Shown one piece after another: positions 47,245 through 58,751 of a DNA stretch of 64,000 nt. Source of the stretch: Nelumbo lutea (lineage: Eukaryota > Streptophyta > Magnoliopsida > Proteales > Nelumbonaceae); NCBI GenBank assembly GCA_022828595.1, contig JAKGHH010000002.1:83482076-83546075 (forward strand), read 5' to 3'. Under the pieces are notes generated by a model. It was not told where the DNA came from. It ran no database searches and worked only from the letters and a program-made list of their open reading frames with translations. The translations under genes were made by a program, and so were the position numbers. Positions within the stretch are counted from its first letter, which is position 1, and each line of letters starts with the position of its first letter.

Positions 47245-47680
47245 ATGGTAAAGAAAAAGTCCACATCCAAGTGGCCTGACAAAGCCCACAAGGGGCTGAA
47301 ATATGTAGACATCACACTTGGTGGGAGGCCGACCCAAGCCTTGGTGGATACCAGGGCCGCTCACAACTTCATCTCCCTTGCGGAGGCAAAGCGATTCGAC
47401 TTAGGCACCACCAAGCAAGTAGAGTGGATCAAAGACGTCAACTCAGGGGGCTAAGGCAGTAGAAGGCATGACCCATGAAGTAGAGCTAAAAGTGAGACCA
47501 CGGAAGGGAAAAATCAATTTATCTATGGTTCCCTTGGATGATTTTCAATTTGTCCTTGGAGTGGAGTTTATGACACAGGCAGAAGCAACCCTCATGCCAT
47601 GCCTCAAAAGTTTACTCATCTTGGATAAGCATTCTCCTTGCATGGTCCCAATGACAATAGCACTCAAGGTACATGGAAGC
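47245..47680 (+). pseudogene. Gypsy aspartic protease, broken
   Basis: YVDITLGGRPTQALVDTRAA then HNFISLAEAKRFDL: the active site D-T-G reads D-T-R. After a frameshift near 47452 it continues with THEVELKVRPRKGKINLSMV and DDFQFVLGVEFM. No RT motif follows. From about 47825 to the polypurine tract nothing coding is seen. Confidence 0.8.
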
Positions 47681-47824
47681 AGCTTTCATCCTTGCAATTG
47701 TACCAAGAAGCAGCTATCCATAGAGCCAACGCCATGTAAGCGACAACAAAGGTCCCCTCTCAAGAACACAACACCAATGCAAGAACGGGTCATGAAGTCA
47801 CCAAGAAGAAGCAGTCTCCACTGA

Positions 47825-48333
47825 AGTTGTGCTAGCCTCAACAACAACATTAGTGTTAGCACCAACACAAGAGATGCCTAGAAGAACCAAGGCCATTCCT
47901 AGCCACAACAATTTCCACCCCAATCACCGTCGGGGAGAGTGAGTGCCACCCTCCACATAGGTGCCTTGCCACAACATTCCTCATGCCAACCATCATAGGA
48001 GTCTTGTGAGGAGCCATCCTTAGGGGATAAATGATCATGGGAACCAATGCCCCAACAATCCAAAAACTCATTTTGACCTAAACATGGCCCCAACATTCTC
48101 TTCAACCAAGTTGGACCATCCTTTGTCCTACCTTGAAATGGTCAGGAAGGGACTTAACCAAGAACATAGCCATAGTATTCCCCTACACAGTGAACATCTT
48201 CAAGCCTACAATTCAAGCTTAAGCCCATGACCTAGAAGAGCTGATGTTCGTGGAACAGTTGAAGAGTCCTCCATCGTTAACAGAAAATCCATGCAATAAG
48301 TAGATGCCAATCTTCGAAGACGAAGACTAAATT
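47825..48333 (+). other. Non-coding 3' part of TR-GAG interior
   Basis: No recognisable RT, RNase H or integrase motif in any frame between protease and polypurine tract. Confidence 0.55.
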
Positions 48334-48345
48334 GAGTGGGGGAGA
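48334..48345 (+). other. Polypurine tract of TR-GAG element
   Basis: GAGTGGGGGAGA one base before the LTR start TGTCACAAG at 48347. Confidence 0.85.
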
Positions 48346-48638
48346 CTGTCACAAGTGAACTCTTTGTCGCACCCACAAGTGCCATCCACCAAGCCTACAA
48401 CATGCCATCAATGTGTCATGAATATTTTGGGTGTGTCTATCTATGTATTTCGTAAGTAGGGGTGTCAGTTGGACTAGATTTGGTTCAATCCAATCCAGTC
48501 CAATGTGAGTCCATTATAAATGGACCAGGTCTAATCCAATCCAATGAATGTTTTTGAACACTTTGGACTAGTCCAAATCAATGTCTAGATTGTCCAATCT
48601 ATTCAAATTCATTTTGATTTAGATTGGTTTCGACCCAA

Positions 48639-49244
48639 TGTTAGACAAAGTATGCCCTTAGCTCCAATCAGCATGATGTACATTATGACATTTATTGTAA
48701 ATAAATGAAGACTCGTGTTAGTTTTTGTGTAATACCCTTAAACTGGACACATATAAGACTTGTGTTAGTTTAGAATGTTCACAGCTGTTGGATAGATCTG
48801 CGGGGGTTTATCCTGCCAAAGATGACATTGATGTACCACCAAGTTGGTTGGGGTGGCTTGTCTTAGCTGCAAGGGTGACACTTGAGGTACATGCAGTGTG
48901 GGTTTTCTTGAAACCCTGAACTGGACCAAAATTCCAATTTTGCCCTAGACTTTGTAGATAGATTGGCAAAACTGGAATGTTACACCTGTCCTCTAGACTC
49001 GATTATGATACTGCATTAGGTGTCGGATTGGGCTATCTTTGATATGCCAACCAGTGAGATCCTTAGAGGGGGTCAAAACCTAGGTATGTTGGGACAGTTC
49101 AAAAATTCATCTGAGTGGGTGATCATAGTGATAGGATCAGCCCCTTTGTCAGACAAAGTGAATAATTGGGGATGCACTCTCTCTGATAGAAACCTAAATT
49201 TCCAGCAGTTGATTTCAACCGTTGAAATTTGTTTTTGCAAAATA

Positions 49245-49292
<48 letters not shown>

Positions 49293-50560
49293 GGTTTCAA
49301 AATTTTTGCAAAAGATTTTAATTCCCGGGATCCATGTGAGTAGAGAGTGCAACACTGTACCTAGTAGCTGAGGGACAGGTCCTCTCTTGTTATGCAGTAT
49401 TTGATCATTATGGACTGAGAGGTTATGTGTAAGACCATTGAGGGTTATACCAGATGGGCTAATCTTGCATTTGCCTACAGTCCCTGGGCCTTCATAAGAT
49501 GGCTGGACCCAAGAACCATTTAGTGTAAATGTTTGGCCCATTAAGAGCCCATAGTATGGACTCAGGGGTTAACTGTATTCAACAGTGAATTCGGCCATGT
49601 CTTGTAACAGAGGCTAGGCTGCACCCATGTGGCTGATGTGTAGATCAATGATAGGGTCCCACACCATACAAAGAGAGCCAAGCTAGCCAGCATTAAAGTG
49701 GAAGTGAGCCTGAAAGCTTAATGGGCCTAAAAGCCCATTTCGAACTGGGTTAATTAGACTAATTAAATAGGGGCAGATCTGGGATTTGGATCAGCAAATA
49801 AGATAAGGGATTATCCTTATCCACTTAAAGAGTCCAGATCCAAATAAAGATTTGGATCAAAGGAACTTCTAATTTGATTAGGAAGGCTTATATTTATCTA
49901 CAGATAAGGTAAGAAATTGTCCTTATCAATTAAAGAGTTCAGATCCCAATAAAAGATTTGGATAAGGAAATTCCTAATGATATTAGGAAATTGTCTCTTT
50001 AAGGCTATAAATAAGACAACAGGGTGAACCTTGAATACACACTCACTCAATACAGAGAGAAAACAACTCAGTTAGACTATTCTTGCCTTTTACTCTTCTT
50101 CTTCCTGCTCTTGCTGCCCTACCCTGTTCGATCTCCAGTTCTTGGATTTGATCAAGAGTAGATCATGATATTGTTTCTTTCCAGAGGAAACAATTTAGAA
50201 GTTGTGCTCACTATCCCATTCGATTCTTGCTGAAGAATCACAAATTCTTGGTGAAGAACTACCTGTTGGTCCTACCTCATCCTAAGATGTGTCATCTTCA
50301 GTGGAGGGAGGATTTGGTACACTCTTTGGGCGTGAACACCTACGTTGGAAGGAGCATTCTTGCATGGATTCCGTATCAGGTATATCCCTCCCTAATCTTG
50401 GTTTCAGATTTAGTCGGTTTGGTTACAAGAAGGAACCTTGAAAATGCAGTTTTCTAAATTGGGAATAGGATTCCCGGATAGGAGTAAAGAAAATTTTGAA
50501 AATTTTCCCAACCTTCTTGCAGAATTCGGCCATCCATATGATGGATCTCCCATCCCTTCA
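48639..50560 (+). repeat. 5' LTR of full-length copia element
   Basis: 1922 bp, TGTTAGACAA ... CCCTTCA. Contains a (TA)n run (about 49250-49289) and a TATA box at 50006-50013. Confidence 0.95.
50006..50013 (+). promoter_or_regulatory. TATA box in 5' LTR
   Basis: TATAAATA in AAGGCTATAAATAAGAC. Repeated at 57555-57562 in the 3' LTR. Confidence 0.65.
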
Positions 50561-50561
50561 G

Positions 50562-50575
50562 TGGTATCAGAGCCA
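50562..50575 (+). other. Primer binding site (initiator Met tRNA type)
   Basis: TGGTATCAGAGCCA, one base after the LTR end. Confidence 0.95.
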
Positions 50576-52394
50576 AGTTCAAGTCTTGAACCAAATTAGA
50601 ATAGATATGAATCTATGCAAATGGGTAGAAGGCCTTCTACCTGATTTGCACAGTTGGCGTTTTTTCTTGGAATTGGTTCCCAAATTATGGGCAGATGATC
50701 TGAGAAATAAATCTTTATTATTCTCTGATATTTATAGAATTGTTTTGTGAATGTTTCTTGAATTTTTAGGCTACACATGTGATGGAGATCGAATCTTTTT
50801 GGTGCCAAGATTGGCACACCCTGCGATTTCTTTTCTATTCAATTTTGTTCTGTAAATATTTTTTTTTTGTTTTAGACAAATTGTATAGGAATTCGATGTG
50901 ATGTAATAATAGAAAAAATTAGGTTTTTCTATTTTATTTCCATCCGAAGATTGCTGGAGCACGCAACAGAGGAGAAGAAGATTTCGTAGAAACAAGTTTT
51001 GTGATCTACGATTTTGCAGATATTAATTCTACAATCTGCGATTAACTGTTCTTTGCAGGTTTGCAGGATGTTCAAGAAAAATCATAATGCAACCCTCTGA
51101 TATTAGTTTCTTGATAATTTGATTATCTTGAATTAATTTATTTTTAGATCATTATTCTTGAATTAAATCTTGAACTGGACACCAAAACTTGGGCCGATTT
51201 ACACCAAATTTGGTCCAAACTGGTTGGACTGAATTATTGGTTTGATGGGGTTGGCTTTTCTAACCCTAATTTGATTTAGGCCAGAGGGTTGATGGCCCAC
51301 TTCAAGTTTTAATTCGGCCCACCTTTGTAAAAACCTAACTTTAATATGATAAAACTAAATCAGCCCTAATTTAGCTACATGGGTCGAACTGCCTTTTGCA
51401 GTACAGCCCATGTACCTAGATAATGTTATATGATAACATTATGGGCTCTGTTGGGCTGATACTAATTTAATCTAATTAATTAAGGGTTTTACAGATTTTT
51501 TAATTGATTGGATCAATTTGTTTCATGCACGTGATGCATAGATGTGTGATGTGCTACGTAAATGGGCCATAAGTACTTGACCCATGATTATTTCGATAGT
51601 GACTCTTTCGCACACCATGGATGAACGCACATCATTGAAATGGTGTCCATAAGATCATTGGATGATCTCCCCATTGATGGGCCCCACATCAGCTTCCTCC
51701 CTAAGAGGAACCGAGCGGAACCTTAGCCATTTAGGGCCCATTTAAACCTGGCTTTGAGAAAGTTAGTGGAAGCCACTTTGGTTTGACCTAAATAAAACTA
51801 GGGTATAATATTTCGTTCCCTTCACTGAAATATGAGTGTATGTGATAGGGAGATTCATATGATAAACTCTCTAAAGGCCTTCCATCATTAACATGAAGAT
51901 GGGTTCTTCAGTAATGAGGAAATGCACCATAAAATTGGGCTATCCGTTTGCTGCTGGATCTGTTGGATTGTTTCATAAGATGATAGGGGCATCATAGATT
52001 GATGTGGGAGGGGTCTATCTTAAAATGGAAGACTCTCTCATGGTACCTTGGCATCCACAGATATGATGGGTAATCACTCACTGGACAGAAAGGTTTAACT
52101 TAAAATGGAAATGAACCTTGTCTGATAGAGGCCAAAGGAAAAGCTCATGAGATGAGTGGGTGTGATCCTTCACAGAAGGTGGCGGGGTTATGCAGCTAAA
52201 ACAATTGGCTCCATGCACTCTATGTGGTTTCCCACATTTCCAGAGACACTATTCGCAGTCTCCATCACTGAGATAGGAGGAAAATCTCAGAGATGAACAA
52301 ATGAAAATGGAACATAGATTAAAAGTCATATCTATGTAGATAACATGAATCAAATATGGTTGTGGACTAATATTTGCTTTGCCTTTTATCAGAA
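50576..52394 (+). other. 5' leader of copia element, non-coding
   Basis: About 1.8 kb without a convincing frame. Similar over its length to the leader at 2526-4320 on the other strand. Confidence 0.75.
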
Positions 52395-53186
52395 ATGGAA
52401 AATGGACAATTTTTCAAACTGTTGGACGATAATAAGCTTAAGGGTCCAACTCACGCTGACTGGTATCGTAACCTTATGCTGGTTCTAACGTCCGAGAAAT
52501 TGGACAAGGTTGCTAAGAACCCTACTCTGGATCATCTGGGTGATAGGGCTTTTGAGGCCCGCAGGAGGGAATATCAAGAATCGGAAGAGAAAAACTCTCT
52601 TGCCCAGTGCTATATTATAGCCTCATTAGACAATTAGATACAATGACAGTTTGATCAAATCAAAGTGTCTAAGGATATCTTGGATAGTCTAAGGATAATG
52701 TATGAGGAGCAGAATCATTCTACTCGTTAGAAGGTCCTAAAACAGTTTATGACCGCACAAATGTCCAAGAGCCAACTCGTTCATGACCATTGTCTTAAGA
52801 TGATGGGGTACATCAATGAACTGGAGGCTCTTGGATCTGGGCTAGATCATGTCACCAAAGTTGATGCCATCCTGAACTCTTTGTCTCCTTCCTTCAATCA
52901 GTTCATAATGAATTACAATATGAACAAGCTAAATGTTAGCATTCAGGAACTCAACAATATGTTGCAGTGGGCCAAAGAACTGATAAAGAAGGATGAGCCC
53001 ATTGCCATGCTTATTGAAGGTGGAAAATCGGGCAAGAAGAAAATGAAGGCAAAGAAGAAACCTCAAAAGAAAACTAGCAAGCCTAAAAAGCAGAGGAAGG
53101 ACAAGGCATCAGATGCTTGTCACTTCTGCAAACAGATCGACCACTGGAGGAGGAACTATCCCCAGTACCTGGAGACCAAGAAATAA
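52395..53186 (+). pseudogene. Copia gag, three premature stops
   Basis: The start is the ATG at 52395 by comparison with the copy at 2525. DDNKLKGPTHADWYRNLML opens the protein. Stops at about 52636, 52648 and 52729 replace codons for P, R and Q of the sister copy. The Lys-rich tail and zinc knuckle follow, but the last Cys of the knuckle (CHFCKQIDHWRRNY) is Tyr. A TAA at 53184-53186 ends it before the protease. Confidence 0.88.
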
Positions 53187-54530
53187 GGTAATTTCGAATT
53201 CTTTGTCATAGAAATCAATATGTTGGTGACTTCTGCTTCCTGGTGTATTAACTTTGGGGCTTCTATTCATGCATTTAACACATTGCTAGGGTTCAGGACA
53301 AGTAGAAGACTGAGTGACGGTGAAGTGATTCTTTACTTGGGGACTTCTACAAGCGTTGTAACTACAACTATAAGAACTATAGAATTGTATTTCATAGAAG
53401 GAATAGTTACATTAAAAGATTGTCTTTATGTACCCAATTTGAAAAGAAATTTAATTTCTGTTTCAAAACTGTGTGTGGATGGTTATTCTGTTCTCTTCAG
53501 TAATGTGATTACTATCAAAAGGAATAACAAATTCCTCGCATATGGAGAACTTGAGAATGGTCTCTATGTTCTCCATCCTTCTCTGGAAACAAATATAACA
53601 GAAACTATGTCGGATAATAACCCCAAGAAAAGAACCTGTGATATAGTAAATCCCATGTGCCTATGGCATTACCGACTTGGCCACATTAACATAGATCGTA
53701 TCACAAGGTTGGTAAATGATGGTCCTTTGGATTTTCTAACTGTAGAAGATCTTCCAACCTGTGAACCTTGCCTTCAGGGTAAAATGATGAAACGATCATT
53801 TAACGGTAAGCCTAAAAGATCTACAGGCACACTTAACCTTATACATACTGATGTATGTGGTCCCCTGAATGTTAAGATACGTAACCAACACGTTTATTTT
53901 ATAATATTTACCGATGATCACTCTTGGTATGGTTACGTATACCTAACGAGACACAAGTCTGAATCCTTTGAAAAGTTCAAAGAGTTCAAGCAAGAGGTCG
54001 AGAAACAGTTGGGGAGACACATTAAGGCCATTCGATCAGATCGAGGAGGCGAATATCTCTCTGACGATTTCAGGAATTACTTAAAGGAAAATGGGATAGT
54101 ATCACAACTAGCTCCTCCTGCTACACCACAATTAAATAGTGGGTTAGAGAGGAAGAACAAGACTTTATTGGATATGGTCCGATCACTTCTTGTACACTCA
54201 GAATTACCCACATCCTTTTGGGGTTTCACATTGGAGACTGCGACATACGTGCTGAACCGGGTTCCAACCAAATCCATTCTGAAGACTCCTTATGAGCTTT
54301 GAACCAGTAAGAAATGAAGTGTAAGACACTTGAAGATTTGGGGTTGTCCGGCACATGTTAAAAGAACAAGTGCTGACAAATTGGAATCTAAAACCAGTCA
54401 TTGCCTATTTGTGGGTTACCCAAAAGGCTCTATAGGTATTTATTCTATGACCCATGAGAGTAGAATGTGTTTTGTAGTCGAAATGCCCATTTCTTGGAGG
54501 AAGATTACATCCTGAACAATCATCGTCAGG
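53187..54530 (+). pseudogene. Copia protease-integrase, broken
   Basis: The main frame runs to 54302. The protease motif is WCINFGAS, with Asn where the sister copy has Asp. Then follow GAG-pre-integrase (HYRLGHIN ... CEPC), the integrase core (LIHTDVCGPL, FTDDHSWYGY, SDRGGEYLSDDF) and HSELPTSFWGFTLE. Stops at 54301 and about 54316 separate it from the KIWGCPAHVK block at about 54330. Integrase would join element cDNA to the chromosome. Confidence 0.9.
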
Positions 54531-56090
54531 AAGTTTTTCTTGATGAGGAGAGCTTAGGAGTAGTGGGAGATGTCCCACAAGTTCCAGTTAATAACCAACC
54601 TATGAGATCTACCCGGGCATCTAGGCCTCTAGTTCATTACGACTATGACCAAGAAAGTTACTTGGTGGAAGCCACGACTAGTGAGGAGGATCTTGTGACT
54701 TATACGGAAGCTATGTTGGACATAGATTCCTTGAAGTGGGTAGATGCCATGAGAGTTGAGATTGACTCAATGGAGATCAATAGAGTCTGGACTCTAGTAG
54801 ATCCGCCCCCTAGGGTAAAAGCAATTGGTTACAAATGGATCTATAAGAGGAAGAAGGGCCCCGATGGTAAGATTGAGACCTACAAGGCTCGTCTTGTGGT
54901 GAAAGGGTACACTCAGAAAGAAGGAATCGATTATGAGGAAACCTTTTCGCCCATGGCCATGCTTAAATCCATTAGAATCCTGCTAGCTGTAGTAGAATAT
55001 CATGACTACGAGATTTGGCAAATAGATATCAAAATCGCATTCCTGAATGGAGATTTTACTAAAGCAAGCTTTTAGAAGTTGGAACATCCAGTTTGAATCT
55101 ATTGCCAAACAGTTTAACTTTTAGCAGAATCCGAATGAGCCCTGTGTTTACAAGAAGACCAGTGGGGATAAGGTTACATTCTTGGTTCTATATATAGACG
55201 GCATTCTACTCATTGGGAATGATGTAGGAATGTTGACTACGGTGAAAGTATGGCTTTTGTAGCAATTCTCCATGAAAGATCTTGGAGAAGCCTCCTATAT
55301 CTTGGGACTTCGACTCTATAGAGATAGATCGAAGAGGATAATAGGATTATCCCAATCTACTTATAATGACAAAATAGTCAAGAGATACAATATGGAGAAC
55401 TCCAACAAAGGAAATGTTCCTTTTAGGCCTGGAGTCACTCTCTCCAAGGGTATGTCTCCCAAGGCACCTAAGGAGATTGAGGGCATGAAGGAAGTTCCCT
55501 ATGCCTCTATCGTAGGGAGCATCATGTATGCCATGCTATGCACTCAACCAGACATTGCTCAGGCCATGAGTGTGGTAAGTAGATACCAATCTAACCCAAG
55601 ACAAGAGCATTGGACTGCTGTGAAAAACATACTGAAATTCCTTCGAAGGACGAAAGAGTTTTGTCTGGTATTTGATGGTAGTTCACTACAAATCCTTGAG
55701 TATACCAATGTCGATTTTTAGTCAGACTCAGATGATAGAAAGTCTACATTCGGATACATCTTTATAGTGGGGTCCTGTGCAGTTATTTGGAAAAGCAACA
55801 AACAAGGGTTCACTACAAATTCCACAACCAAGGCCGAGTATATTGCCACAAGTGAAGCTGCCAAGGAATCCGTATGGATGAAGAAGTTCATTCATGAATT
55901 AGGAGTAGTTCCATCAAGCACATCACCCATTCCACTGTTGTGTGACAACATTGGAGCCGTTGCTCAGGCTAAGGAGCCACGAGCGCACTCGAAGTCAAAG
56001 CACATCGAGAGGAAGTACCATGTACTATGGGAGATAGTTGGAAGAGGGGACGTCCTGATTCAGAAGATAGCATGTCAGCAGAAAATGTAG
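54531..56090 (+). pseudogene. Copia reverse transcriptase and RNase H, broken
   Basis: 54467-55075 holds the RT N-terminus (KWVDAMRVEIDSME, NRVWTLVDPP, YKARLVVKGYTQKEGIDYEE, IKIAFLNGDF). A deletion and stops follow. At about 55180 FLVLYIDGILL appears, where the catalytic YVDD is YIDG. 55272-55721 gives MKDLGEASYILGLRLYRD and PDIAQAMSVVSRY, and 55767-56090 gives RNase H (TTNSTTKAEYIA, LLCDNIGAVAQA, SKHIERKYH). The first 1.6 kb of this stretch is exactly what the element at 1-6319 lacks. Confidence 0.9.
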
Positions 56091-56173
56091 CAGACCCACT
56101 GATTAAGCCACTAACATAAAAAGTGTTTGAGAAACACGTGGAAAGTATGAGACTCTGGCTTATACCCAATTGG

Positions 56174-56805
56174 ACCTTAGCTCCAATCATCATTATGTAC
56201 ATTATGACATTTATTATAAATGAATAAAGTACATATTTGATTCATGTTACTATGGTGTGTTTCTATGTAATACCCTTAAACTAAAAACATATGAGAATCG
56301 TGTTAGTTTAGAATCTTCACAGCCATAGAATAGATCTAGGGGGATTTATCCTGCCAAGGCTGACACTAATGTACCATCAAGTTGGTTGGGGTGGCTTGTC
56401 TCAGCTACTAGGGTGAGACCTGAGGTACATGCAATGTGGGTTTTCTTGAAACCCTAAACCGGACCAAAATTCCAGTATTGCCCTGGACCTTAGAGATAGA
56501 TGGGCAAAACAGGAATGTTACACCTGACCCCTAGACTCGATTATGATACTACACTAGGTGTTGGATTGGATTGTCTTTGATATGCCAATCAGTGAGATCT
56601 TTAGAGGGGGTCAAAACCTAGGTATGTTGTGACAGTCCAATAATTCATCTGAGTGGGTGATCATAGTGACAGGATTAGCCCCTTTGTTAGACAAAGTGAA
56701 TGATCAGGGATGCACTATCTCTGATGGAAACCTAAACCGTCGGCAGTTGATTTCAACCATTGAAATTTATTTTTGCAAAATATATTTACATAGAGATATA
56801 CATAC

Positions 56806-56837
<32 letters not shown>

Positions 56838-57976
56838 TATGGTTTCAAAATTTTTGCAAAAGGTTTTAATTCCTAGGATCCATGTGAGTAGAGAGTTCAA
56901 CACTATACCTTGCAGCCGAGGGAGATGTTCTCTCTTGTTGGACAGTCATTGATTATTATGGGCTGAGAGGTTAAGTGTAAGACCATTGAGGGTTATAGTT
57001 GATGGGCTAATCTTGCATCTACCCACAGTCCTTGGGCCTTCATAAGATGGCTGGACCCAAGGACCATTTAGTGTAAATGTTGGGCCCATTAAGAGCCGAT
57101 AGTGATGGACTCAGGGGTTCACTGTATTCAACAGTGAATTCGGCCAGGCCTTGTAACAGAGGCTAGGTTGAACCCATGTGGCTGATGCATAGATCAATGG
57201 TAGGGTCCTACGCTATACAAAGAGAGCCAAGTTAGGAAACATTAAAGTGGAAGTGAGCCTGAAAGCTTAATGGGCATAAAAGCCCATTTCGAACTGGGTT
57301 AATTAAATTAATTAAATAGGAGCGGATATGGGATTTGGATAAGTAGATAAGATAAGAGATTATCCTTATCCACTTAAAGAATCCAGATCCAAATAAATAT
57401 TTAGATAAAAGGAACTCCTAATTTGATTAGGAAGGCTGATATTTATCTGCAGATAAAGTAAGGAATTATCCTTATCAATTAAAGAGTCCAGATCCAAATA
57501 AAAGATTTGGATCAGGAAACTCCTAATGATATTAGGAAATTGTTTCTTTAAGGCTATAAATAAGAGAGTAGGGCGAACCTTGATATTGTTTCTTGATAAA
57601 GGAAACAATTTAGAAGTTGTGCTCACTGTCCCATTCGATTCTTGCTGAGGAATCACAAGTTCTTGGTGAAGAACTACCTACTGATCCTGCCTCATCCTAA
57701 GCTGTGTCATATTCAATGGAGGGAGGATTTGGTACAATCTTTGGGCATGAACACCTATGTTAGGAGGAGCATTCTTGCGTGGATTCCGTATCAGGTATAT
57801 CCGTCCCTAATCTTGGTTTCAGATTTGGTCAAGTTTGGTTACAAGAACGAACCTTGAAAATACAGTTTTCTAAATTGGGAATAGGATTCCCGGATGGGAG
57901 TAAAGAAATTTTTGAAATTTTGCCCAACCTTCTTGTAGGGTTTGGCCATCTATATGATTGATCTCCCATCCCTTCA
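56174..57976 (+). repeat. 3' LTR of full-length copia element, damaged start
   Basis: Alignable with 48639-50560 from CCTTAGCTCC on. The first dozen LTR bases and the polypurine tract are missing. A block of about 130 bp (50035-50165 of the 5' LTR) is also deleted after GAACCTTGA at 57577-57585. The end CCCTTCA at 57976 is intact. Confidence 0.9.
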
Positions 57977-58334
57977 CCCAAACCTAGTCCATTGACACAT
58001 ACATTCTTATCTTATATCAATGGACCAAATATTGGCTTAATCCAACACAATCCAATATAAATTTATTACAAATAGACTAGGTCCAATCCAATCTAATAAA
58101 TATTTTGAACCATATTGGTCCAGTCAAATTTGTTTTGTTGGTCCATCCAATCCGTCCAAATTGATTTTGAATTGGACCAAAACAGGTCCATTGACACCCT
58201 TATTTGTAAGGGGGGATGCCAATGGCAATACTATAATTATGTAGTATGATTTATCAGCATTTTGATGTTTCATTTTGTCACTCTCCCAAAAGCTTAATTT
58301 ACTCTTTAAGGGGCGGTAGGTAGTCGAGTGTACC

Positions 58335-58751
58335 TAAGGCTGTCAATGGACCGGTTTTGGATTGGACCCCATGATCCAATCCAAAATCAATTTGGATGGA
58401 TTGGACGGAGCAACAAAACATATTGGATTGGACCAATCCGATCCAAAATATTTATTAGATTGGATTGGACATGGTCTATCCATAACAATTTTATATTGGA
58501 TTGGGTTGGATTAAGTCAATATCTAGTCCATTGATATAAGATAAGAATATATGTGTCAATGGACCGGGTTTGGGTTGAACCCAATTTAAATCAAAATGAA
58601 TTTGAACATATTGGATGGTCCAGACATTGAATTGGATTGGTCCAAATTGGTCCAAAACATTCATTGGATTGGATTAGACTTGGTCCATTTATAATGGACT
58701 CACATTGGACTGGACCGGATTAGACCAAATCCAGTCCAATTGACACCCATA
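58335..58751. mobile_element. hAT-like MITE D, two tandem units
   Basis: Ends TAAGGCTGTCAATGG and CCAATTGACACCCATA are inverted repeats. Eight-base duplication AGTGTACC (58327-58334) / AGTGTGCC (58752-58759), 7 of 8 matching. GTCAATGGACCGG occurs at 58342 and again at 58555, so the 417-bp body consists of two diverged units 213 bp apart. Confidence 0.85.

Larger units (their letters stand above)
48639..57976 (+). mobile_element. Full-length Ty1/copia retrotransposon, inactive
   Basis: 9338 bp flanked by a perfect five-base duplication CCCAA (48634-48638 and 57977-57981). Parts: 5' LTR 48639-50560, primer site 50562-50575, leader of about 1.8 kb, gag, protease, integrase, reverse transcriptase, RNase H, 3' LTR 56174-57976. 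The order IN before RT defines copia. It has many stops and a changed RT active site. The two LTRs differ at roughly one base in ten by eye. It is a diverged relative of the element at 1-6319. Confidence 0.95.
48457..58202. mobile_element. hAT-like MITE C, split by the copia element
   Basis: Halves 48457-48638 and 57982-58202. Ends TAGGGGTGTCAGT and ATTGACACCCTA; eight-base duplication TTCGTAAG (48449-48456) / TTTGTAAG (58203-58210), 7 of 8 matching. Same family as 58335-58751 and 63241-63640, in reverse orientation. Confidence 0.85.

Noticed and set aside
50562..50575. TGGTATCAGAGCC strings as parts of tRNA genes.
   Set aside because: They are retroelement primer sites next to LTR ends (also at 4321, 19360 and 45861); no cloverleaf surrounds them.
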